Assembly (NCBI RefSeq): GCF_900105075.1
Contig: NZ_FNSK01000001.1
Location: forward strand, 1,315,001-1,379,000
Direction of reading: 5' to 3'
DNA: 64,000 nt
From: Rhodobacter sp. 24-YEA-8
GTDB taxonomy: Bacteria > Pseudomonadota > Alphaproteobacteria > Rhodobacterales > Rhodobacteraceae
Below, in pieces: positions 55,941-64,000 of this stretch. The position numbers and the translations under genes were made by a program. The notes beneath the pieces were generated by a model. The model was not told where the DNA came from and did not search any database. It saw nothing but the letters and a program-made list of their open reading frames with translations. Every line of letters begins with the position of its first letter. Positions within the stretch are counted from its first letter, which is position 1.

Positions 55941-56942
55941 TCAGATCAGCTTGCCCATCGCGACGGCGGTATCCGCCATCCGGTTCGAGAAGCCCCATTC
56001 ATTGTCATACCAGCTCAGGACAGAGACCATGGTTCCGTCCATCACCTTGGTCTGGTCGATATGGAAGATCGACGAATGCGGGTCATGGTTGAAGTCTGAC
56101 GAGACATTCTTGAACTTCGTATAGCCCAGGATGCCTTTCAATGGGCCGTCAGCCGCCGCGATGATGGCATTGTTGATCTCTTCGACCGTAGTCGCGCGTT
56201 TTGCGATGAATTTCAGGTCAACGACCGAGACATTCGGGGTCGGCACACGGATCGCGAAGCCGTCCAGTTTGCCCTTCAGCTCGGGCAGGACCAGACCCAC
56301 GGCCTTTGCCGCACCCGTCGAGGTCGGGATCATTGAGAGTGCCGCGGCGCGGGCGCGGTAGAGATCCTTATGCATCGTGTCCAGCGTCGGCTGGTCGCCG
56401 GTATAGGAGTGGATCGTCGTCATCATGCCTTTTTCGATGCCGATGGCATCATGCAGCACTTTTGCCACCGGCGAGAGGCAGTTGGTGGTGCAGCTGGCAT
56501 TCGAGACAATCAGGTCTTCTGCGGTCAATGTGTCGTCATTCACGCCGAAGACGATGGTCTTGTCGGCATCCTCTCCCGGTGCCGAGATCAGAACGCGCTT
56601 TGATCCGTTTTCCAGATGTGCCTGGCATTTCTCTTTCGAGGTGAAGATGCCGGTGCATTCCAGAACAACATCGACATCCGACCAGGGCAGTTCAGCCGGA
56701 TTGCGCAGTGCGGTCACCCGGATCGGGCCGCGGCCGACATCGATCCAGTCCGGACCGGTCGTCACTTCGGCCGGGAAACGGCCATGAACCGAGTCAAAGC
56801 GCAGCAGATGCGCATTGGTCTCGACGGGGCCGAGATCGTTCAGCGCCACCACTTCGATATCGGTACGTCCCGATTCGATGATCGCGCGCAGGATATTGCG
56901 CCCGATGCGGCCGAACCCATTGATTGCAACCTTGACAGCCAT
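55941..56942 (-). CDS. gap: Glyceraldehyde-3-phosphate dehydrogenase, NAD-type
   Basis: Glycolytic/gluconeogenic GAPDH, 333 residues: Rossmann motif [10 protein letters not shown] (7-16), catalytic Cys in [15 protein letters not shown], and the S-loop/C-terminal [13 protein letters not shown]. Residue 36 is Asp (VALNDLGP), which in GAPDHs favours NAD+ over NADP+. ATG 56942 has GGAGG upstream; the longer frame to 57062 is not used. Downstream of a second gap gene and a tiny ORF; a palindromic operator lies about 85 bases upstream. Confidence 0.95.
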   Translation of the reverse strand: MAVKVAINGFGRIGRNILRAIIESGRTDIEVVALNDLGPVETNAHLLRFDSVHGRFPAEVTTGPDWIDVGRGPIRVTALRNPAELPWSDVDVVLECTGIFTSKEKCQAHLENGSKRVLISAPGEDADKTIVFGVNDDTLTAEDLIVSNASCTTNCLSPVAKVLHDAIGIEKGMMTTIHSYTGDQPTLDTMHKDLYRARAAALSMIPTSTGAAKAVGLVLPELKGKLDGFAIRVPTPNVSVVDLKFIAKRATTVEEINNAIIAAADGPLKGILGYTKFKNVSSDFNHDPHSSIFHIDQTKVMDGTMVSVLSWYDNEWGFSNRMADTAVAMGKLI

Positions 56943-57020
56943 GACCTTCCTCCGGTGCTGCGGTGTCTTTTGCGCTTTCAAAGCTGAGAGCGCCCTCATG
57001 CCGGCACGATGATGCCGGAC

Positions 57021-57034
57021 TGCTAGCGCTAACA
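57021..57034. promoter_or_regulatory. LacI-type palindromic operator in the gap leader
   Basis: TGCTAGCGCTAACA, one base from the perfect palindrome TGTTAGCGCTAACA, about 80 bases before this gap ATG. Similar sites cluster before the second gap gene. The core is LacI-family-like. Confidence 0.5.
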
Positions 57035-57074
57035 ACCGCAGAACGCGCGGAAATGCAATCAAATCCTGCCAGCA

Positions 57075-57218
57075 TCAGCGCCAGAATTGTACCCAGTCGA
57101 CAAGATGGAGGAATTTTTTCGCCAGAAACATCAGGATCTGCCCCTGAGTGAGGAGCAGATCCAGGCCGATTGCCACAGCCAGCGTCAAAGCGATGTAGAG
57201 TGCGACACGATCCGTCAC
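57075..57218 (-). CDS. Tiny membrane protein between the two gap genes
   Basis: A 47-residue protein from GTG 57218 with one membrane helix (DRVALYIALTLAVAIGLDLL) and a conserved-looking amphipathic tail ending FLAKKFLHLVDWVQFWR. I recall similar tiny proteins next to gap in other Rhodobacteraceae, which suggests a real function, but none is known. The ORF could start further upstream, overlapping the second gap gene's end; GTG with GGGGA upstream is preferred. Confidence 0.6.
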   Translation of the reverse strand: MTDRVALYIALTLAVAIGLDLLLTQGQILMFLAKKFLHLVDWVQFWR

Positions 57219-57256
57219 GCGAAATCCCCGGGTTTGGCCGGGGAGTGCGCCCGGTC

Positions 57257-58258
57257 TCAGCCTGCGAGCCGCCCCATGGCGCCGGCCACATCGGCCATGC
57301 GGCAGGAGAAGCCCCATTCATTATCATACCATGCCAGAACGCGGACGGAACGGCCAACCACTCGCGTCTGATCCGGTGCGAAGATCGATGATTGCGGGGT
57401 ATGGTTGAAGTCGATCGAGACCTTGGGTTCGGGGTCATAGGCCATGACCATGCCCATATAGCCATTGGCGGCCTCGCGCACGATCTGGTTCACCTCGTCA
57501 GCGGTGACCGATTTCGCGGCGATAAAGGTCAGATCCACCGCCGAGACATTCGGGGTCGGCACCCGGATCGCCGAGCCGTCGAGCTTGCCTTTCAGTTCGG
57601 GCAGGACCTCGCCAAGCGCTTTCGCGGCGCCGGTCGAGGTCGGGATCATCGCCATCGCCGCCGAACGCGCGCGGTAGAGGTCAGAATGGCGGCGGTCCAG
57701 CGTCGGCTGATCGCCGGTATAGGAATGGATCGTGGTCATGATGCCGGATTCAATCCCGATCGTGTCATTCAGCACCTTGGCCAGCGGCGCGAGGCAGTTC
57801 GTGGTGCAGGACCCGTTCGAGACGACCAGATGCTCAGGCAGCAGCGAGCGGTGATTGACACCATAGACCACGGTCAGATCGGCATTCTTCGCGGGGGCCG
57901 AGACGAGCACCCGTTTCGCGCCGCGCCCCAGATGCACGGCGGCTTTTGCGCGGTCATTGAAATTGCCGGTGCATTCCAGAACGACATCCACACCCTCCCA
58001 GTCGAGCTCTTCCGGGTTATAGGTCGACATCACCCGGATCGGACCGCGCCCGAGATCCAGCGCGCCTCCCTCGACCTTCACGGTGCCCGGGAAGCGACCA
58101 TGAACCGAGTCGTATTTCAGCAGATGCGCATTGGTCTCGATGGGGCCGGTCGCATTGATTGCCACGACCTGCACATCATTGCGGTTCGATTCCGCGATAT
58201 GGGCGAGGGTGCAGCGGCCGATGCGGCCAAATCCGTTGATACCGACTGTGATGGTCAT
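57257..58258 (-). CDS. Glyceraldehyde-3-phosphate dehydrogenase, GapB-like cofactor site
   Basis: A second 333-residue [19 protein letters not shown] (7-20), catalytic SNGSCTTNCLAPLAK, and DNEWGFSCRMADVAG. Residue 36 is Ala (VVAINATGPIE) instead of Asp, the change seen in NADP-preferring GapB enzymes, so it may run in the gluconeogenic or NADPH direction (inference). Start at ATG 58258 with AGGA/GGAG nearby. Several TTAGCGC-containing sites lie in the 120 bases upstream. Tandem with gap and the tiny ORF, all minus strand. Confidence 0.93.
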   Translation of the reverse strand: MTITVGINGFGRIGRCTLAHIAESNRNDVQVVAINATGPIETNAHLLKYDSVHGRFPGTVKVEGGALDLGRGPIRVMSTYNPEELDWEGVDVVLECTGNFNDRAKAAVHLGRGAKRVLVSAPAKNADLTVVYGVNHRSLLPEHLVVSNGSCTTNCLAPLAKVLNDTIGIESGIMTTIHSYTGDQPTLDRRHSDLYRARSAAMAMIPTSTGAAKALGEVLPELKGKLDGSAIRVPTPNVSAVDLTFIAAKSVTADEVNQIVREAANGYMGMVMAYDPEPKVSIDFNHTPQSSIFAPDQTRVVGRSVRVLAWYDNEWGFSCRMADVAGAMGRLAG

Positions 58259-58301
58259 ATCCTGTGTCTCCGCTGCACGAAATTATCCCGGGTCTCAGGC
58301 T

Positions 58302-58390
58302 GGTTAGCGCTGCCCTGCAGCTTTTCAAAGCATAAAAGATACGTATTTTCATTGTGTTAGCGCAAACCACGACTGTTTGCGCTAGCGCTT
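58302..58390. promoter_or_regulatory. Cluster of TTAGCGC operator sites upstream of the second gap gene
   Basis: Three to four related sites: GGTTAGCGCTGCC (58303-58315), TGTTAGCGCAAACC (58355-58368) and TGTTTGCGCTAGCG (58374-58387) with GCTAGCGCTT beyond. The second and third also form an inverted repeat, TAGCGCAAAC and GTTTGCGCTA, seven bases apart. All derive from the core AGCGCT seen before gap. They suggest control by one LacI-family repressor or activator such as CceR, known to govern central carbon genes in Rhodobacter (assignment is inference). Confidence 0.55.
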
Positions 58391-58507
58391 GCGGTAACAG
58401 TTGCGGGCCCGGGCAGCCAGAAGGCGCCAGGGCCGGGATAACTCCCCCTTGCTTTGATCGGGTGATTCCCTGCCATTGTGCTAGGAGGCGCTTAAACGGG
58501 GTGTGAC

Positions 58508-59479
58508 ATGAGTGGTTTGCTGGCTTTGCTGGATGATGTCGCGGCGATTGCCAAAGTGGCAGCCGCATCGGTCGACGATGTTGCGGCGGCGGCCGCCAAG
58601 GCAGGGGCCAAAGCCGCAGGCGTGGTGATCGATGATGCCGCAGTGACGCCGAAATATGTGACAGGGTTCAGGCCCGAACGCGAGCTTCCGATCATCTGGC
58701 GGATCGCGCTCGGATCGATGCGCAACAAACTGCTGGTCCTGTTGCCGGTCCTGCTGGCGCTGGAGGCGTTCCTCCCGGTGGCGATCACGCCGCTGCTGAT
58801 GCTGGGGGGCGCCTATCTGTGTTTTGAAGGGGCGGAAAAGCTGTTCCATGCGCTGTTCCCGCATGGGGAGGCGGCGGAAGCGGATCACGCGGCAGGGAAT
58901 GAGACGCAGCTTGAGGAGGTGAAAGTCGCGGGGGCAATCAAAACCGATTTCATCCTTTCGGCCGAGATCATGACCATCGCGCTTTCGGTGATCGACAGCC
59001 CGGATTTCTGGATGAAAGCGGTGGTTCTTGCGGTGGTGGGCGCGCTGATTACGGTGGCGGTTTACGGCGCGGTGGCGCTGATCGTGAAGATGGATGATAT
59101 CGGGCTGCATATGGCCGCGACAGGGCGGATTGGCGTGACCAGGGCCTTCGGGCGCGGGCTGGTCAAGGGAATGCCGGTGCTGCTTGGGGTGCTGTCCGTG
59201 GTCGGAACGGCCGCGATGCTCTGGGTTGGTGGTAATATCGTCGTGCATGGGCTCGAGGTAACGCATCTCTGGGCCTGGCCCTATGAGACCATCCACCATA
59301 TTGCTACCTCTGTGGCATCAGCTGTTTCCCAGGCGGCAGGGCTGGTGCAATGGCTGGTGACGGCCGCGCTTGATGGCGTGGTCGGCCTGATTGTCGGGAC
59401 GCTGCTGATCCCGGTGGCGACAAGGGGGATCGCGCCGCTCTGGCGCCTTGTCAGCGGCAAGAAAGGCTCTGCTCATTGA
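58508..59479 (+). CDS. DUF808 (YedI-like) membrane protein
   Basis: Integral membrane protein of 323 residues with at least six helices and the family's N-terminal signature GLLALLDDVAAIAKVAAAS plus AKAAGVVIDDAAVTPKYVTG. YedI-like proteins are widely distributed and of unknown function. A central cytoplasmic segment (about 118-142) is charged. The gene stands alone in direction; a set of hairpins follows. Confidence 0.88.
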   Translation: MSGLLALLDDVAAIAKVAAASVDDVAAAAAKAGAKAAGVVIDDAAVTPKYVTGFRPERELPIIWRIALGSMRNKLLVLLPVLLALEAFLPVAITPLLMLGGAYLCFEGAEKLFHALFPHGEAAEADHAAGNETQLEEVKVAGAIKTDFILSAEIMTIALSVIDSPDFWMKAVVLAVVGALITVAVYGAVALIVKMDDIGLHMAATGRIGVTRAFGRGLVKGMPVLLGVLSVVGTAAMLWVGGNIVVHGLEVTHLWAWPYETIHHIATSVASAVSQAAGLVQWLVTAALDGVVGLIVGTLLIPVATRGIAPLWRLVSGKKGSAH

Positions 59480-59500
59480 AACTTCGGCACCCGGGCGCCG

Positions 59501-59568
59501 GCGAAATCTGCACAGATTTCGCGCCGGAGCCTTGGAAAGGCTCCGTACCGGAGTTTTCAAAACTCCGG
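59501..59568. terminator. Three hairpins in a row between DUF808 and rarD
   Basis: Stems GCGAAATCTG/CAGATTTCGC (59501-59522), GGAGCCTT/AAGGCTCC (59526-59544) and CCGGAGT/ACTCCGG (59548-59568). Converging stops at 59479 and 59557; the third stem overlaps the rarD end. Same style as the pair after coaD, so a recurrent intergenic form. Confidence 0.65.
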
Positions 59569-60489
59569 CTTTGAACCTGCCCGGCGCAGCATTGAGAGGG
59601 AATAGATCACCAGTCCCAGCCAGATGAAGCCGAAAGCGATCAGTTTTTGCCGGCTGAACGGCTCGTCAAAGACAAAAACCGCGGTCAGGAAGATCATCGT
59701 CGGCGCGATATATTGCATGATCGCGATGGTCGTCAGCCGCAGCTTCTTGGCGCCATTGGCATAGAGGATCAGCGGCCCCGCGGTGACCAGCCCCAGCAGG
59801 AACAACATTGCGCTCTGCCAGCCAGGCCCGTGCAGGAATTGCATCTCACCCGATGTGGCGAGCCAGCCGATCACCGCCAGCGCCGGAAGCAACAGAACCA
59901 TCACCTCCAGGGTGAATCCCTGGTTGGGACCGATTGGCAGGCTCTTCTTGAAATAGGCGTAAAAGCCCCATGTGAGCGTCAGCGCCAGCGCGAGGACCGG
60001 AAGGCGCCCGGCTTCGAGGGTCAGGATCGCGACCCCGATGGATGCCGCGAGAATTGCGAGCCATTGTACACCGCGCAAACGCTCGCCCAACAACACGGCG
60101 CCCAGAAGGATCGAGAACAGCGGGTTGATGTAATAGCCAAGCGCCGCATCCAGCGCCCGACCGGAGGTGATCGCATAGACATAGAACCCCCAGTTCACCG
60201 AGATCAGCCCCGCCGTCACCAGCGTCATCCCGAGCATCGCCGGATTGCGCAAAGCCGCCTTCAGATCTGCGGTCCGGCGCGTCAGGGCCAGGATCAGCAG
60301 CGCAACCGGCAGCGCCCAGATCACCCGATGCGCCACCACTTCAATCGGCGAGACATGATCCAGCGCCTTCATATAAAGCGGCAGAAATCCCCAGAGAAGA
60401 TAGGCGGACAGCGCATAGAGAAACCCGGAAAGGCTGTCTCCTTCCTGCGAACCGGCGGGCTGTGGTTTGGGGGAGGGGCTGTGTTCCAT
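59557..60489 (-). CDS. rarD: EamA-family permease RarD
   Basis: Ten-helix drug/metabolite superfamily carrier of 310 residues, two EamA halves. RarD-subfamily segments: GFLYALSAYLLWGFLPLYMKAL (split across about 22-43), HRVIWALPVALLIL, AINWG-like SVNWGFYVYAI (about 103-113), YYINPLFSILLGAVLLGERL (about 124-143), and LMQYIAPT-type IMQYIAPTMIFL near the end. Chloramphenicol sensitivity has been linked to RarD in some bacteria, but the substrate is not known. Confidence 0.87.
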   Translation of the reverse strand: MEHSPSPKPQPAGSQEGDSLSGFLYALSAYLLWGFLPLYMKALDHVSPIEVVAHRVIWALPVALLILALTRRTADLKAALRNPAMLGMTLVTAGLISVNWGFYVYAITSGRALDAALGYYINPLFSILLGAVLLGERLRGVQWLAILAASIGVAILTLEAGRLPVLALALTLTWGFYAYFKKSLPIGPNQGFTLEVMVLLLPALAVIGWLATSGEMQFLHGPGWQSAMLFLLGLVTAGPLILYANGAKKLRLTTIAIMQYIAPTMIFLTAVFVFDEPFSRQKLIAFGFIWLGLVIYSLSMLRRAGSKPEF

Positions 60490-60580
60490 GGGACAGGTTT
60501 ATCCAGGGGCGCCCCTGGCGGCGAGGGCGCATCTTGTGATGGATACAAGATTTGCCATGACCGGCCAGCGGGGGCAATTT

Positions 60581-61021
60581 TCAGTTTACGTCCGGGCCGG
60601 GCTCAGCAGGCAGGCTCCAGCCCGCCGGGGCCAGCTCATATCCCTCAAACCGAAAGCCCGGGCTGACTGTGCAGGACAGAAGTGTCCAGTCGCCGCGGCT
60701 CACGGCTTCCTGCCACCAGCCGGCGGGCACAATCATCTGACAGTGCTGCCCCGCGAGTATATCGGGGCCGAGCGTATAATGACGCGCCGCACGTTCCCCC
60801 ATTGCGAGGTCGAGGGCCGCGCCCGCATGCCAGTGCCAGATCTCATCGGCATCGACCCGGTGCCAGTGGCTTCTCTCTCCCGCCTGGAGCAGGAAGAGGA
60901 TCGAGGTGCCGCAGGCGCGCGCTTCACGGGTCGGGCCGCGCCAGGTTTCGCGATACCAGCCGCCCTCGGGATGCGGTCTCAGATCGAGATGGGCGATGAT
61001 TTCTTGTGCAGCAGTGTTCAC
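60581..61021 (-). CDS. Cupin, DUF985 family
   Basis: A 146-residue single-domain cupin of the DUF985 family with the family phrase HLDLRPHPEGGWYRETWR (about 11-28) and SHWHRVDADEIWHWHAG (about 55-71), whose His/Glu probably bind a metal. Function unknown. GTG start with a strong GAGGAGG five bases before it, which is convincing despite the uncommon start. Ten bases behind the RluE-like gene, so the two form an operon. Confidence 0.88.
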   Translation of the reverse strand: MNTAAQEIIAHLDLRPHPEGGWYRETWRGPTREARACGTSILFLLQAGERSHWHRVDADEIWHWHAGAALDLAMGERAARHYTLGPDILAGQHCQMIVPAGWWQEAVSRGDWTLLSCTVSPGFRFEGYELAPAGWSLPAEPGPDVN

Positions 61022-61031
61022 AAATTCCTCC

Positions 61032-61577
61032 TCACAAATCTCTCCATTGTCCCGGCGCGAGGCCTTTCAGTGTCCAGTCGCCCACCCGCCAGCGGATCAG
61101 GCGCAGCGTTGGCAGGCCGACCGCCGCTGTCATGCGGCGCACCTGGCGGTTGCGGCCCTCGCGAATGGTCAGTTCAATCCAGGCGTCGGGCACCGATTTG
61201 CGGACCCGGATCGGCGGCTCGCGCGACCAGAGCCAGTCGGGCGCCGCCACCAGCCTGGCGCGCGCGGGCAGGGCAGGGCCGTCATTGAGCATGACACCCT
61301 GTTCAAGCGCCGCCAGGGCGGCCGCATCAGGTGCACCCTCGACCTGGGCGTAATAGGTCTTTTCGGTCTTGTGCTTTGGGTCCGAGATCCGCGCCTGCAG
61401 CCACCCGTCATCGGTCAGCACCACCAGCCCCTCGGAATCGCGATCCAGCCGGCCCGCCGGATAGACACCGGGCTGGTCAAGCACCGCCGAGAGGGTCGGG
61501 CGGGGCGATGGGCTCTTCAGATCGGTGAACTGACAGAGCATATCAAAGGGTTTGTTCAGAAGGATAATGCGGGACAT
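61032..61577 (-). CDS. RsuA/RluE-family rRNA pseudouridine synthase
   Basis: Isomerises uridine in rRNA, probably 23S as RluE (position 2457 in E. coli). The 181 residues contain [13 protein letters not shown] (7-19), the catalytic Asp in [20 protein letters not shown] (about 42-61), KTYYAQVEG, and the C-terminal [12 protein letters not shown] (about 138-149). It lacks the N-terminal S4 domain, as RluE does. ATG 61577 is chosen by homology; an extension to 61625 has no support. Confidence 0.9.
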   Translation of the reverse strand: MSRIILLNKPFDMLCQFTDLKSPSPRPTLSAVLDQPGVYPAGRLDRDSEGLVVLTDDGWLQARISDPKHKTEKTYYAQVEGAPDAAALAALEQGVMLNDGPALPARARLVAAPDWLWSREPPIRVRKSVPDAWIELTIREGRNRQVRRMTAAVGLPTLRLIRWRVGDWTLKGLAPGQWRDL

Positions 61578-61779
61578 GGCGCCATAGTGCCATGCCGCCG
61601 TGATCCCGAAAAGCGGCTGTTGCATCGCTCAGCGATGAGATGTCTGTCCGACCCGACTATAAGGCAGTCGCTCTGCCATCTACGTTGTCGCGAACATGTC
61701 ACCCGGAGCTCCGGATGTCGCCTGACTCCGGCGTCAGCCGCCTGCCGGGATCCGGCCCGTCAGTCCAAGCCCTGAGGCG

Positions 61780-62142
61780 TCAGATTGAGAATGAGGTGCC
61801 GCAGCCGCAGGAGCTCGATGCATTCGGGTTCTCGATCACGAAACGCGCCCCGATCAGCTCTTCGGTGAAGTCGATCACCGCATTTTGCAGGAACGGAAGC
61901 GAAACCGGGTCAACCAGCACGCGCTGGCCGTCTTTTTCGAATACCAGATCCTCGGGGCCGGCCTGGCCCAGCACGATCTCATATTGAAAGCCCGAACAGC
62001 CGCCGCCCAGCACGCCGACGCGCAAAGGCTGGGGCGCGCCGGTGATCTCGGCAATCTCGGCCAGCCGCGCGAAAGCGCGGTCGGTGACGCGCGGCAGCGC
62101 ATCGGCAAAGGGGGCGGCATCGGGGGGAAGCACAAGTTCCAT
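61780..62142 (-). CDS. erpA: Iron-sulfur cluster insertion protein, ErpA/IscA-type
   Basis: Delivers or holds [2Fe-2S]/[4Fe-4S] clusters for apo-enzymes. The 120 residues carry the A-type motif: Cys49 in GGGCSGFQY and the C-terminal pair Cys112 and Cys114 in SSCGCGTSF. The core is preceded by a short variable N-terminus. ATG 62142 is supported because the upstream frame to 62304 runs antisense to dgt's leader. Divergent from dgt. Confidence 0.9.
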   Translation of the reverse strand: MELVLPPDAAPFADALPRVTDRAFARLAEIAEITGAPQPLRVGVLGGGCSGFQYEIVLGQAGPEDLVFEKDGQRVLVDPVSLPFLQNAVIDFTEELIGARFVIENPNASSSCGCGTSFSI

Positions 62143-62234
62143 GGCTGTTCCGGTATCATTCAGCGCTTTCCCGGAATATAGGGGGCAGGGCCGCGCCGAA
62201 CAAGCCGCCGCACTGAATTGGGAACCGGATCGTG

Positions 62235-63434
62235 ATGCTTGCCGCTTTTGCCTGTCAGCCAGAAGAGTCGCGTGGGAGGCTGTTTGACGAAGGAATGAGC
62301 ACATTCCGCTCGCCCTTTCAGCGGGATCGCGACCGGATCATCCATTCCTCGGCCTTTCGCCGACTGAAACATAAGACCCAGGTCTTTGTCGAACATGAGG
62401 GCGATTATTACCGCACCCGCCTGACCCATTCGATTGAGGTCGCACAGGTGGCGCGCACGATTTCGGGCGTGCTGGGGCTGAACACCGATCTGGCCGAGGC
62501 GATCGCGCTGGCGCATGATCTGGGTCATACGCCCTTTGGCCATACCGGCGAAGATGCACTGGCACGGCTGATGCAACCCTATGGCGGCTTTGACCATAAC
62601 GCTCAGGCCCTGCGCATCGTGACGCGGCTGGAACGCCATTATGCCGGCTTTGACGGGCTGAACCTGACCTGGGAGACGCTGGAAGGCATCGCGAAACATA
62701 ATGGCCCGGTGATCGGCCCCAACGCCGATGACAAACACAAGCACGACCCCGACCATCTGCCCTATGCGCTGGATGAGGTGAACCGCGCCTGGGATCTCGA
62801 ATTGTCGACCCATGCAAGCGCCGAGGCCCAGGTCGCAGCCATCGCAGATGACGTGGCCTATTCGCATCACGACCTGCATGACGGGCTGCGCTCGGGGCTT
62901 TTCACCGAGGATGACCTGATGGAGCTGCCGGTTGCCGGTCCTGCCTTCCGTAAGGTCGACGAGCTTTACCCCGGGCTCGACCGGATGCGCCGCCGGCATG
63001 AGGCGCTGCGCCGCGTCTTTGGCCGCATGGTCGAAGACGTGATCCATGTGGCGCAAAACCGGCTTGAGGCCGCACAGCCGCAATCGGTGCACGAGATCCG
63101 CCATATGGGGACGACAATCATCCGTTTCTCAAAGCCGCTTTATCAGGAGCTGAAGGCGGTGCGCAGCTTCCTTTTCCACAGGATGTATCGCGCGCCCTCG
63201 GTGATGGAGGTGCGGGCGCGGGTGACGGGGGTGATGGATGATCTCTTCCCGCTGTTTCTGAACCAGCCGGAGCTTTTGCCCGCTGAATGGCAGGAAGACA
63301 TCCGGGATGCCGGTCAGGATGAAACCACACTTGCCCGCATTGTTGCGGATTATGTGGCAGGGATGACCGACCGTTTCGCGATCCAGGAACATGCGCGCCT
63401 CTTCAATTGCGCGCCGGTCACCGACGGGGCCTGA
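62235..63434 (+). CDS. dgt: Deoxyguanosinetriphosphate triphosphohydrolase-like protein
   Basis: HD-domain dNTP triphosphohydrolase that limits dNTP pools. The 399 residues contain FQRDRDRIIHSSAFRRLKHK (about 31-50), HSIEVAQVARTI (about 73-84), the metal HD in ALAHDLGHTPFGHTGED, and DDVAYSHHDLHD (about 202-213), a second metal-binding patch. It is the shorter, multimeric alphaproteobacterial form, not the long E. coli Dgt. ATG 62235 or the in-frame GTG 62232 are alternatives one codon apart. Confidence 0.93.
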   Translation: MLAAFACQPEESRGRLFDEGMSTFRSPFQRDRDRIIHSSAFRRLKHKTQVFVEHEGDYYRTRLTHSIEVAQVARTISGVLGLNTDLAEAIALAHDLGHTPFGHTGEDALARLMQPYGGFDHNAQALRIVTRLERHYAGFDGLNLTWETLEGIAKHNGPVIGPNADDKHKHDPDHLPYALDEVNRAWDLELSTHASAEAQVAAIADDVAYSHHDLHDGLRSGLFTEDDLMELPVAGPAFRKVDELYPGLDRMRRRHEALRRVFGRMVEDVIHVAQNRLEAAQPQSVHEIRHMGTTIIRFSKPLYQELKAVRSFLFHRMYRAPSVMEVRARVTGVMDDLFPLFLNQPELLPAEWQEDIRDAGQDETTLARIVADYVAGMTDRFAIQEHARLFNCAPVTDGA

Positions 63435-63501
63435 CCTCCCTGTCAGGGTGGGGCCCCGTTTTCCCAGACTGAAACCTTCCCGCCAGAGGCTTTCTGCCGG
63501 T

Positions 63502-63969
63502 TCAGTCCCGACGGGTGGCGCCGAAAACCCAGATCAGCGCCAGGACCAGCGAGACAATCGCGTTCCACCCCGCCATCGAGATCCCGAACAAGGACCACGG
63601 AATCGCGTCACAGCGCACCGGGGCAGGGGCCGCCGTGGCCGGGTTCATCAGATCAGATGCTGACAGCCCCGCAATCGACCCTTGCGTGCAGGTCGAAATA
63701 TATTCCCACCAGCCCAGTTCGACACCTGCATGGAAAAGCCCGATCCCGGCGGTGGTCAGCGCTGCGGCAGCCCCCAGCCAGGGCCAGATCCGCCAGCCTG
63801 TCGCCAGCCAGAGCGCCAGAAACAGCACCGCAGCGGCATGCGGCCAGCGTTGCAGCAGGCACAAATGGCAGGGCGCCAGCCCACCAATCAGCTGAAAACC
63901 AAAGGCCGCGGCCAGCATTGCGGCCGATCCGAGGCCCGCGATCAGGATTGCCGGTGTTTTCAGGATCAT
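63502..63969 (-). CDS. dsbB: Disulfide bond formation protein B
   Basis: Inner-membrane quinone reductase that reoxidises DsbA. The 155 residues have four membrane helices (about 7-25, 42-58, 65-82, 130-150). The two redox cysteine pairs are visible: PCHLC in the first periplasmic loop (about 33-37) and a second pair in the second loop (Cys in STCTQG and PVRCDAIPW). It ends 65 bases from a convergent dgt stop, and its 5' side runs to the window's right edge. Confidence 0.92.
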   Translation of the reverse strand: MILKTPAILIAGLGSAAMLAAAFGFQLIGGLAPCHLCLLQRWPHAAAVLFLALWLATGWRIWPWLGAAAALTTAGIGLFHAGVELGWWEYISTCTQGSIAGLSASDLMNPATAAPAPVRCDAIPWSLFGISMAGWNAIVSLVLALIWVFGATRRD

Positions 63970-64000
63970 AGGGCGGGCTCCGATTCCCTGGCGATACGGT

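Overview
The window reads as a contiguous piece of the chromosome of a GC-rich alphaproteobacterium, most likely a member of the Rhodobacteraceae/Paracoccaceae. The pointers are a CckA-type hybrid kinase with a CtrA-type box in front of it, a bactofilin/M23 pair, a class II DAHP synthase, a small sulfotransferase-like protein, an ASKHA (DUF4445) corrinoid-activator-like protein, and two gap genes with a tiny membrane protein between them. I cannot name the genus from sequence alone. Almost all of the window is ordinary core chromosome, densely coding and in short operons.

Layout. 1-3.1 kb: the 3' end of a glycogen operon (glgX truncated by the window edge, then pgm). 3.2-4.6 kb: class II DAHP synthase. 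4.7-9.4 kb, minus strand: OmpA-family protein, bactofilin overlapping an M23 peptidase, a DUF455 ferritin-like protein and a Bcp peroxiredoxin. 9.6-16.7 kb, plus strand: a giant AsmA-like protein, queA, an MFS carrier and DUF924. 16.8-20.5 kb: lpdA, rpsB-tsf. 20.6-21.4 kb: an orphan LuxR-type regulator. 21.4-23.7 kb: the only accessory-looking stretch, with a decayed prophage lysis module and broken reading frames ending at a tRNA-Gly(CCC). 23.8-28.8 kb: ASKHA protein, Uup ABC-F ATPase, outer-membrane barrel protein. 29.1-34.2 kb: cysS, cimA, a squalene/phytoene-synthase-fold protein and an MFS carrier. 34.3-41.2 kb: AlkA-like glycosylase with an esterase, glk, a ureohydrolase, a TehA/SLAC1-like protein, a class I amidotransferase and guaB. 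41.5-47.1 kb: RsmB-like methyltransferase, cckA, a sulfotransferase-like protein and recA. 47.1-48.2 kb holds no recognisable gene. 48.2-53.7 kb: alaS, DUF1330, a class II amidotransferase and mmsA. 53.8-64 kb: a LysR regulator, a CBS protein, coaD, the gap-small ORF-gap cluster, DUF808, rarD, a cupin, an RluE-like synthase, erpA, dgt and dsbB.

How the genes relate. Central carbon metabolism recurs: glgX, pgm, glk, lpdA and two GAPDHs. The second GAPDH lacks the Asp that normally selects NAD+, and both gap promoters carry copies of a TGTTAGCGCTAACA-like palindrome, which suggests control by one LacI-type regulator. The cell-cycle kinase gene cckA has a perfect TTAA-N7-TTAAC site upstream, so feedback from CtrA is likely. 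The bactofilin and M23 genes overlap by 11 bases and probably form a cell-shape module.

I did not find a clearly new multi-gene system. The best leads are the prophage scar beside tRNA-Gly, the gap operator cluster, the CtrA box, the LuxR homologue lacking usual acyl-homoserine-lactone contacts, and several families of intergenic hairpins. Start codons were reassigned from the longest open frames where a Shine-Dalgarno sequence, a domain boundary or a catalytic N-terminal residue decided the matter.
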